From: Pardosa pseudoannulata
Taxonomy: Eukaryota > Arthropoda > Arachnida > Araneae > Lycosidae
Direction: 5' to 3'
DNA: 64,000 nucleotides
NCBI GenBank assembly: GCA_032207245.1
Contig: CM063508.1
Coordinates: 120,421,499 to 120,485,498, forward strand
Of the stretch, positions 1-11,084 are shown one piece after another; the stretch's first letter is position 1, and each line of letters begins with the position of its first letter. Made by a program: the position numbers and the translations under genes. Under the pieces are notes generated by a model. The model saw only the letters and a program-made list of their open reading frames with translations, was not told the origin of the DNA and did not search any database.

Positions 1-606
1 TTAAAATGATTTTCGGTAGTTTCGTGGGGGGAAGGGCAGTGGGTTTTAACTGTGAAACACTCAACTCCCTTGTACAGTTAAAAAATATTACATTCTTAAA
101 ATTTAAGTAATATTGAAAGAATACTACATAATTACATGTAATAGATAAATAGTTAACTAAACAATTTATAAGTGATGTTTTAGGTAAGTATATTTATTTG
201 GGGTCATGACAAAGGAAAATCAAATTTTTTTTTATACAGGGAAAGAGGTTTGAAAGTTTATATTTTAAAGAAAAAATTAAGCTGTGAGTTGTGCTACCAT
301 TTATTAATAGTTTGAAGTGTCAAAAACACCCCAAAAAATCCTTAATATACCTTTAAAAAGAAGAGAACAAATATTTTAGCAGGTGTTTTCACTATGAAAC
401 CACTGTTCTTGAAAGAGTTAACTGTATAAAAAATAATTTAATAAACACTAAAAGGCTTTATAAAAATCTTGTTTTTCAGTATTAGACAGAAACAAATAGG
501 AAAAAGTGTGTCAATAATAAATGTATGATACTTAAATATAATATTGAACTTGTGCTGTTAAAAAATAATAATAAAAAAATGTCTACTATTCTAAGAACCT
601 AATTAC
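1..606. other. Caskin intron, left edge; contains dispersed repeat C copy
   Basis: No coding frame is supported. Bases about 1-420, read on the minus strand, match 59800-60200 read on the plus strand over nearly 400 bases, with shared blocks such as aatggtagcac and aaacatcacttataaa. This makes it one copy of a dispersed repeat (family C) of unknown class. The rest is plain AT-rich intron. Confidence 0.6.
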
Positions 607-1462
607 CTCTTTGATTTGAAACTTGGGATGAATCCATTGGCAGTGCTGGGTAAGGTTTTGAAGATTTCTGTTTAATTGTTCCAACAGTTTCATTAGCAAA
701 AGGCAAAGCTGATGAGTCTAAGCTGGAAGACGATTCTGCTGAATCTTTTCGTCTCTGTCTGAATAGAGGATTGCTGAACAATTCATCCATAGGTTCTGTT
801 TTCTCACTTGCTTTACCAAGTTTATCGTCAACCACAGAAGGCAAAGGGGAAGGTGGAGGGGGGAAATCCTCAGACTGTTCATTGTCCTTACTTAGTTTAC
901 TAAGGGGTTTGACTGGGTGATCTGTTAAATGTTTTACTGTACTAGGTTGTTCATCTTTCTTAGCAACCTCTCCAGGGAGTTTCTCCCCTTTAGTTGAATT
1001 ACTCCTCTTTGGAGGTGGTGGTGGAGCTCTTTTTAAAGTAGCACTTCTTGGAACAGTAGCTGGCCCATGTCTGGGTGAGCCGTCAAGGCTTGACCACCCA
1101 TCAAGAGTCCGACTTTGATTGATGAGGGATTTGAATTCACTATCTGGTATGTCCATAATGGCCTCTGCAATCTCTTCACGAGTTTTTGCAGTTATTTTAG
1201 CCATGGGTTTTAACCTCACCAGACCCTTTGGGCGGTTTAAGGTTGCAGTTCCTTCACACTCATAATCATAGTCTGTATCTAAATCTGTTACTCGCCAATC
1301 TTTGGTTGCTGCTTTCGGTTGCTCTGGTGCAGCAGCTGCAGCTGCTGGAGGCTGTGTTATGGGAGTGTATGTCATAACAGCAGGTGGCACAGAACTGACA
1401 TTTGAAACTGGGTTTTCTGAGCTGAGACTTTCCAGTGATCTTCCTCTTGTTGGTGATAGTAT
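607..1462 (-). CDS. Caskin: Caskin exon: large proline-rich tail exon
   Basis: An 856-nt exon of 285 codons, phase 0 in and phase 1 out. The acceptor is atcttctag above 1462 and the donor gtaatt below 607. The protein begins [15 protein letters not shown]. It contains an Ala/Pro tract ([13 protein letters not shown]), an acidic Tyr segment ([13 protein letters not shown]) and the basic proline motif [12 protein letters not shown] second Pro cluster (FPPPPSPLP) and a Ser-rich stretch ([18 protein letters not shown]) follow. Proline motifs of this kind in Caskins bind SH3 partners such as Abi2 or LAR-associated proteins (family knowledge). The frame upstream of the internal GTG is open to the splice site, so the exon is longer than the ATG/GTG-bounded open frame. 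Translation continues into exons to the left of the window. Confidence 0.93.
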
Positions 1463-4442
1463 CTAGAAGATATGTTCATATGTACAAATGGTAAAATATA
1501 GTTTTATTTTTGGTCCAATATTAAATAGAACACGGAGGGGGGGATTATATAATATTTAAAGCAAGAAAAACAAACTTTGGTAATATCACAAACATAAAAA
1601 TAGCAAAGAAAATCCTTAATCATAAATCATTAATTTATGTAATACTAACCCAACTATATATTTATATATTGTAAAATTCTATAAAGCCACATAAAAATAA
1701 ATTATAAGAAATAAATCAAAAATAGTGCAATAGATTTAAATTTAACTGGAGGGTATAAACTACAATTAAAATATTCAATAGAAATTAGAAAAATGATCTT
1801 TAATATTTTTAAAATAAAAATAATAGACTAATACTTCAAAATCTGCAGTTTTTTCAAGATTATTTTTTTTCCAATTTTACAGAATTATTATTAATCATAA
1901 TTGTAATAAAATAATTTTAAATGATATAAAATAGCAAGTAAAACTGTCATGATTGAAAATTTTTTAAAATTAGAATATACAATTTACACTTTTGAAAATT
2001 TTTTTAGAATTAGAATATACAATTTACACTCTTGAAAAACATCAAAGATACTTTTTTAGAAACTAAAACTACAGCTGTATGTAGAAAATTTTCACTAATA
2101 TTTTTTATCACCCTTTCTGATATGCAAGTTTTCATACACAAGAACTTATATATATATATATCAGTGGCATGCAGTTCATATGTGCAGGGTGTGCACTGCA
2201 CACAATCGCAAAATTATGAGGGACAGTAATTTTCTGCACCTATGTTTACCTATCTTTATATAGTATATAATAAATATTATTTATGATATATTCAAATGTT
2301 ATGTTGATTTGCTTGCATGTGTGATACTAGGTGCGGCACCACGTAGCACACAAACGAACATAGAAAGTTCTGATTTTTACGCACTGCGCACTGAATTGAT
2401 AATCCCGCTTTATATATATGAGCTACAGGAGAAGAACAGCATACTATGGCACTGAGGGAAGTGCAGCTATTTTTCATGCACTCGGCATTCAGAATCATCC
2501 AATGGTATGGTTTATTAAGCGTTGTATTAGAGCAGGGACTTTTTTTTTTTTTTTTTTTTTTTTGTTTTGTTTTGTTTTGGTTTTTTAACTGATTAAGTGG
2601 CCATACGATTTTGCAGATTGTTAATGTTTAAATTTATATATTGTAAGATTTTGTTTTCATGGAAATATAAAATAAGTATTTCATCAATATAAAGTGAAAT
2701 GTTTTAATGTGGTAAATTAATTTCGGTGATGTATTATATTTATTGAAATAATTAGCTGAAAAAATGTTGTTTTGTTTTAAAGAAACGAATTTTAACAGAT
2801 CAGTCCAAATGTTACTATTCATTGTGTCTTACAGACAGTATATAAGTTATATTATGTAACACCATATCCCTGGATTTGTTTTTAAAAACTGTCAAGATGT
2901 TTTTCGCAGAATATATGATTTTCAAATGTTAAAAACAATCAATAAATATAAATTAATTCACTGACCGAACAAGAAACAGTTCGCTCTATTGTGCCAGCGT
3001 GCAGCGAAATCCTCTGCACGTGAAATAGACGTTCGGTTTGTCGGCACCGCAGTGGCAGGCGCCATGTGGTGCTACATTTGCTGAACATATAAGTTTTTCG
3101 TAGAAGCCCAAACCGTTGCTTTTTCGATGCCGATATGACACCATATAACAAAAGACATGATTTTTGTTTCAGTGCTAGTAGAATTCTCATAAGTTTAGCC
3201 GTTTTTACAGTTATAACTCAAATACTCCTAGGTAAATATTTTATTTATTGTAATCTCTAAATTTATATTCATAATAATTAAACCGTCTCAGAATGGAGAA
3301 CTCAGATGTCTCAATAATTAAAGATTTATTGGAAAATCCATGTTTTCTGCACACCCTGCTTGAAAACCTACCACACACCACTGATTTATATATATATACA
3401 TATTATATATACATATATATATGCATTAAGAAAGAAAAAGCAATTATCAACTCAATATTTACTGTTTAAAATAATAATGTAGCTCTAAAGCACTTCTGTT
3501 TTTTTTATTTTCAAACTTCTTATTGCATTAAAGCTGCATGTTCTTGCTTACCGTATTCAGAGTTCCATTGTGGTTTTGTGAAGGGGCTATATTTTGTGCA
3601 GAATTATGAACAGCTTGTAGAAAAAGACTTTCCTCCCTTATCGGTGACTGCTGAAATGTTTTCATTTCAGGGATGGAATCTGTGGACGGGGAACTCTTTG
3701 GACGATGCGTTGATATTGCAATTTCTTGACTTGGATATTGAAATGGTTGAACAGTACCTGAAAAAAATACAAAATCACTTTATCATAGAAGTCAAAAATT
3801 TTAATTTAGGACATGTTTATACAGTATTAACTGTCAGGATAAAAATGTACTTCCTCATATAAGTCTTTGCAAAATTATACTGAAAAATATGTCAAATGTA
3901 ATGAGGTATAAAAAATAATAAAATTTAAAACATACAGCTGTTTCAAAAAATGAGTTAGACATTAGTGCTTACTTATTTTATAATTTTATTTTAATTTTTG
4001 TACCTTAATCATGTTACTTTATCATATTTTTCAATGAAACATAAATTTTTATATATGGTATCTTAACACTTTTTACCACCATAAAAAGCTCTTATAAATC
4101 ATAATCTTTTCAATAGCATGTTATGTGTAGATTATTAAAAATAAATTCTCTGCCGGCAGTAAAATTTAAGTATGAGTAAGAAATTTAATATATTTTATCT
4201 AAATAATTCTACCAACACTTTTCATGTTTTCCTCATGCCATAGAAATGTTTAGCCATTTCACTGTCAGAGAATACCTATATCATTTACACACAAATTATC
4301 CCAAGAACTGTTTAAAAATTGTTTCAATTCTTTCTAATCTTAAATAGAAGATATGATGCTCCTAATAAGTTAACAATTCTAATTAACAATTCTAATTAAT
4401 AAGCCTTGAAAGTCAACATTTTTTCCATTCATGCAAAGGTTA

Positions 4443-4481
<39 letters not shown>

Positions 4482-7400
4482 CTCTTAGCCAATATTTGAA
4501 GTATTAAGAGTTATGCCTATTAAAATTGAAAACATAATACTTGTGTTAATTCTTCCTTTCCTTCCTTCCTTTTTTTTTTTTTTTTTTCTCAAAGATTTTG
4601 GACAAAATGTTTCCATTATTAACACTTGCACAAACCATAACTTCATCATTCACAGTTAAAATTTCCTCCACACCTTCTTTCCCCGTTATTTGAAATATTG
4701 TAGAGGGGTAGGAAAAAATGGTCATTCATGGGAAAAATATCGTTTTATAGAGATTTATTGCTGTAGTCAATATTTTAAATCAAGAGGACATTAAGATTTT
4801 ATTGTATGCAAATTTGCCAAGATCCCACAGTATTACTTTTATAAAGGAATTTATCATTATATCAAGGTTTTACTACATAGTAATAGACAATGAGTATTCA
4901 AAATATTCCATTTTAATGTTTTTGAATGTAAAATAAATTACTCAGTGTTGAAGGCCTTGGAAACGTTGCAGCTCCACCAAGAGAGTTATCCAGGTGGCTG
5001 GGGTAGCTTGGTTGTGGATGCAAATTCGGACGCCGACCTTGATTTATGTCATCTATTCGCTTGATAGCAAGAAGGATTCTTTTTTGATGCCCTATAAAGA
5101 AAAATTTTATTAATTCATAAAATACTAAAAACAAGCTAGCCACTACACTTGATCTGTTAACCCCAATAACTGAATCAACATAAAAGAAATATTTCAATTA
5201 AAACCACAGAAAATATTAACTATTAGACATTATTAGATGAGGTCGCTGGGTTTTGTTTAAATCATCTAATGGACTGTAATTTTCCTTTATAATTTTTATT
5301 TATAACACAAAACACACAATTATATGAAATTAATTAATTAGTAATAAAATATGTCACCACCGCGCGAAGTGGGTGGGAGTGTAAATTGATTGGTCTTAAC
5401 GCTTTTACATTGAAGAAGACAATGATTGTTTTTAGAAAGGCTCACTAGGTGGAGCTCTAATTAAATTTACATCTGGAACGGAACAACATCAAAACTAAGA
5501 AATATGATGATAAAGTTCAGACTTACCTAGTTTTTGAATCCCAATATCTTCTAAATCTTCCCATGTCAAGTCAGTCACCTTATCAACTGTGTTGTAGTTT
5601 TGTTGGCAGAGTGTGTCATAGTATTCTTCTAACCTTAACAACTTCAACCACTCCAAAAGAGAATCCTGCGAAATGCAATTTAACCACTTAACAAACCTAT
5701 TGATTTAACTGCATAAAAAACTATTTTTATTGCATAATTTTATTGGTTTTAGAAAAAGAAATGATTGCTATAATTTCACATATTTTAGGCTAATACAAAA
5801 TTAAAATTGTACTTTTGAAAATTTGACTATATTATAGTCCACCATAAAACTGACAATTTTTTTTTTTTTATTTCTATTGAATCTTAGTTTGAGAAGAAAA
5901 ATTCAGTACACACAAAAACAAATATGAATGATAAGTCACAAATGTTTAAATTAGTTTTTGTCAAGTACTCTTCAAAAAATATGAGGACAAATATAAGCCA
6001 ACATCACACTAGTATCTTGATTCTTAAATATAATTAAGAATCAAGATTATCTCTTTTGTTCTTTCTCCTCCTGTGAACATACTCTCATTGGATTATAAAT
6101 ATTTTTATATATAATACATTGTTTATGCAGAAATAAAAAATATAAATAAAAATTGTACCTATGTTTTATTTAAAAAAAAATCATTAAAATTTTCCTCAAC
6201 AATTTTGTTCACAAACTTTAGGGATACTGATCCCTAGGATTTAATATAAAAATGCCTAATGGTTGGCCATTTTTATAAACAGGGAGAATAGGCTTAAATT
6301 TGTTTAATTAAATTTTCTTATGGAGGTCTGAAAGGAATTTCGACCACATGACCAGTGTTTCATATGTATATACCTTTCTTGTTTTTGGCAAAATTGCCCC
6401 CATTGCCCCCTTTCACTCGGTGTTCCTTGAAATTGTAGATGGCCAGCTAGGGGAGGGGGGTCTGATAAGGTTCTTCGGATGCGCTGAGTTGCGTTTTTGC
6501 AGGCTAGCAGTACATCTGGACGAGAGAACTTCTCTTTTTGGCAGGGATCAAGTTGCAAGAAATGTGGACACCCCTGCCCACGAGGAAAGGGAGAGAAGAT
6601 GTGAAGAAAACAGTTGGATTCGGACCTGAGACTTGGAGACATCTCTCGGTTCGATGTGAGAGAACAAGACGACAGTTTTATGTTGGGATTTAAAGGAATG
6701 CTCGGTTTTATCCTTTCTGACTCATGCAGGCTCTCAGGTTCTAAATATGACATTTTGTTTTACTCTAATGTTTCATAAATCTTGTAAATAAAATTTGTGT
6801 TGTCCATCTAAAACTTTGGAGGATTTATTTAGCCCATGTATCCCAGAGGAGATCAACGAACATACCTGCCCCAGTAAAGTAGGTGGGCAGGTCACACGCA
6901 AGGATAGCACCCCAGAACAGGGTGGTATTACAACATGACTCCTAGAGTGGGGGTGGTTGTGTTACAAAGTCTTTTCTGCAGCACAGAGAATGGTTGAAAG
7001 TAAAACCACCTAGAACACTAGTGCTCTATATGGTTTTGCTGGAAGCTCCCAGGAACAGCACTTCCTTTGCTTCCAAGGCAATAACTTATATTGCAATAAA
7101 TAGGGAATACACGATTAGTAGAATTCAACCATGTTTTTTTTTCACTAATGCATATTACAAAGTTATTTCTATAGCATTTAACACAATTTTTCACTAAATT
7201 GGAGAAACAAAAAGAATTCCTGTAGAATAGAAATGGGTATATATATTTCAGCTCACTGAAAAGTGCTTGGACTTAGCAATTCCAGGAGACAACACACATA
7301 CGCTACCCATGCAAACAGCATAATAGAATATTGAGCATTTGTTTAACAGAATGGTAAGTTTGGGTTGAAGGTGGTGTGGGAAAACAGAGGGAGGACAAAA

Positions 7401-10400
7401 TTTAAAAAGCTAAGAAGAAGAAAAGTAAAAAGCTTGAAATTTGTCAGATTTGTTGGGGAAGTGGTATTTCGTTCAACAGCACATTATCTTCAATTCTGGT
7501 ACATATTAACCAAAGTATGTCTTTGGCTGGTTTCTCGTACATATTAAACTGTGCAAATTACAAGACCTAAAGGATATTCATTGAACAGGATTCTCAGGGT
7601 CTAGCCCTCTAATCCTGAGATTTCTGTCAGCTTACACAAATAATAGAAACTAGAGAGAAAACTATCAATTAAAACATAGTTCATACTCAATTTTGGAAAT
7701 TAAAATGTAGGAGTTTTTTTGCAGAGATAAAAAAGGATTATTTAGGACTACTTTAAGAAAGTCCAAAAGCCTATTTCCTAATATCAAGTATTTTTTTCAA
7801 AATTTGTTTTATTTTTATTTAATAAAACAAATTTATTGATCAATCCATAAATTTGAACAATCTGGCAATTATCCAATATATGCCATATCTGATTGATTTT
7901 TAAATATCTAAAATTGGATATTTATAAATCAAAACTGAAGAATTTTCCTGAACATAGGAATTTTGGAGGAGAGTATAAACCCTGCTAAAAGTGAAGAGAA
8001 TAATAATAATAATAAAACTGGATTTCTTCCAATTTTAGTTGTTTTGTGGTGAAAATTAGTCTGAAATCATCTTTTTATAGCTCTAAAGCATCGGTCAGGG
8101 AACTTTTTTAATCATTACCCCAAAATATTTTTGTGTAAGTTGATATTACCCCATGTCGAAGATTTTAAAAAAAAAAAAAAAAAAAATTGAAAATGATAAT
8201 TTTGAAAAGAAAACAACTAAAAATTTTATTTAAACTTCATTTATTCAATTTATCAATGTAATACCTAGTAATCCATAACGATATTGTAACAAATTATAAT
8301 AATAATAATAAAACAAAAACAAACAATAATTAGAATTGGAAAAATTAAAAAAAAAAGAATAATTGAAAATTTTTTTTCACGTTTTGCAGAAATGGTGTTG
8401 TTTCATGTTCTATACAATTGCTTCAAAATTAGGATTTTTTGATGCAAGAGCGATTTGAATGCAGTCTTCGGCGTTTAATCGATTTCTGTTCTTCGTTTTT
8501 ATGTTCATTAGAGTGGAAAAGCCTTGTTTGCACAAATATGTTGTTGGTAGCACAAATATGTTGTTGGTGATGGGTAGTGAGATGGCGAGAACACTTTAGT
8601 GTGGTGGGTAGTGAGATGGCGTGGCCTGCATATGTCGCTAAATTGTTTAAGTTGAAAAAAATACTAACAAGTTTATAAAATAGCAAATTAAAAATATATA
8701 CTTTTTACTCAAAAAAGTTTCATTTTTACCCCATTTGGGGTAATTTACCCCGGTTCCCCGACCGCTGCTCTAAAGTATAGTGCATAATCTAAATCAGGGA
8801 TGGGCCAACTCCGGCCCGCTGGAAGGTTTTATCCGGCCCACGGATAGAATTTTAAGTTGCCGGTCCGGGGCAAATTATATATTTATACATTATATAGCCA
8901 TCTCCTTTTCTACTTTGCTTAAATATTATATCCAAAATTTATTATCTCACTCTCAGAAGATCAGCGGTACATTTGCTTCCTATATGTGAACAAGTGTTTT
9001 AAATTTTGAACCTTAGAAAGAATAATTTCAGAAGTAGACTGACAGATGAGGATTTAGCGTTGTTCCTTAAAATCAGTACATCTCACTTTGAACCTCAGTT
9101 TAAGGAACTTTTAATGAATGAAATTACAATTTCATTCATCTCATTAACGTATTTATAAACCGCTAGGTACTTGTACATTGTTTTTAAAATTTTAGAAAAA
9201 TTTGTCTTGGCCCGCCAAGCTTTTTTTCTTTCGATTTTTTTGCCCGCGGCCGAAAAAGTTTGTCCATCCCTGATCTAAATCAATCATGGGACACCTATGA
9301 TATTCTCACTGATCCTGGTTGATTTCAAACCTAATAGTAAAATGTAGATTCTGAAATACTGATAAAAAAACCACCAGAAGGGTTCTGACACACACAAATG
9401 TGCATACAATTCATAATATTATAATAATAAACATCCAATAACTTACAGGTTTATATTCAGGAATGCCATCTGATATATTCAGCTTAGCGATCTCTGCTTT
9501 AAGTTTTCGTCTGTGGTTAGGTTTCGTAATTCCAATGGCAGTTAGGTCCTATGAAAGAAATTCTGCATTAGAAAACAATCTGTGTACGGAAGAAGTATTT
9601 AGAAGAACCAACTTTGATAGTGCATAAATGTAAAAGAAAAGTGAGCATAGCAAACCGTTGTTTCAAATCATCTATTCATATTCAATATTATATAAAATTA
9701 GAACAATCAACACTTTTATACAGAACAATACTCAATATTTGATGCTTAACCATTTTATTGTAGGTTTTAGTGTTTGGATGCATTTAATTCATTTCGAATT
9801 TAATTATCAGCCACTTTCAGATTTAGCATACAATTAGATTCTTGTCATATAAATTGTATGTGTACAATCGGGGGAAGGGGGTTGCAACTGGGAGAACACT
9901 TAGCATTGGCGCTGTAGGTGTGCGGGTCACGGAACAGTCCTATTCTCTTCCGTCATTTGTAAGCGGACTTTTTTCTCTTTTTTTAACAGAATTCTAAGAC
10001 TCTCTATTTTCTGGGGCTATAAGAACGATCCTATTTTTTTTTTAAATTTTTTTTCTTCTTTTTTTTTCTATTGGCTACAAGGACAACAGCTTCGCTGTAG
10101 GTAAGAGATAGACAAATGGCGGCCCGTAATAATGTATTTTTTTTCTAATTTTCTTCTGATATATATATACACACATACATATACATCTTAGGGTTCGCGT
10201 TTAAGCGCTTTAGTGGGTATTTTACGCAAATTTAAATAACAAGACGCAACTTTGGCCAAATTTCTCTCTCTCCCTCTCTCTGTTTTTATTTATTTATTTA
10301 TTTGGGGAGGTGGGGGGGTAGCTGCAGGACCCACTGTAGTATATATATATATATACACACATACATATACATCTTAGGGTTCGCGTTTAAGCGCTTTAGT

Positions 10401-10574
10401 GGGTATTTTACGCAAATTTAAATAACAAGACGCAACTTTGGCCAAATTTCTCTCTCTCCCTCTCTCTGTTTTTATTTATTTATTTATTTGGGGAGGTGGG
10501 GGGGTAGCTGCAGGACCCACATTTTTCTTATTAATAACTAGGGTGGTGGATAGTTCAGCGCCAAGACCGTGTAT

Positions 10575-10659
<85 letters not shown>

Positions 10660-11005
10660 AATACTACAGCTGCCCGCATATGATACATTTTCTTCATATT
10701 TGGAGTCTTTGGGATCAACCAGACTGCTGTAAGGTCCCAAGTCAAAGTGCAAAGAATTTTATACCCCGATAACATCGTATTTATTCCCAAAGGGGACGAT
10801 ACTTTTTATGAGTAGTATTCTTTACGATTTTCTTAGAGATAAGTCAAAACCGACTTAGACACTTTAAGAGCTATATAGTACCAAGCCAGAGTGTTTATTG
10901 ACACACAGCTGGGCTAAGTGCCCTGTTTGTATGTCCCTTTGGAACTTCACTAATTAAATTTAAACTAGGGGTTTATTTAAAAATATTATACATATATATG
11001 ATTTA

Positions 11006-11084
<79 letters not shown>

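Noticed and set aside
1440..1462. Alternative acceptor at aacaagag near 1443 that would join exon 4942 directly to the large exon in frame
   Set aside because: It lacks a pyrimidine tract. The acceptor at 1463 is much better, and the 3552-3757 exon explains the phase.
3578..3862. 94-codon plus-strand open frame
   Set aside because: It overlaps the minus-strand Caskin exon 3552-3757, which has splice sites and the right phases; the plus frame runs on into AT-rich intron and has no motif.
6304..6753. Penelope-like or other retroelement protein
   Set aside because: I looked for the linker and Cys motifs between reverse transcriptase and endonuclease and could not align them convincingly in any frame; left as unknown.
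10438..10790. Several frames of Tyr-Ile repeats
   Set aside because: Translations of the (TA)n microsatellite. The same applies at 16117-16320, 16462-16764, 19081-19409, 32308-32538, 43367-43904 and 47904-48098.
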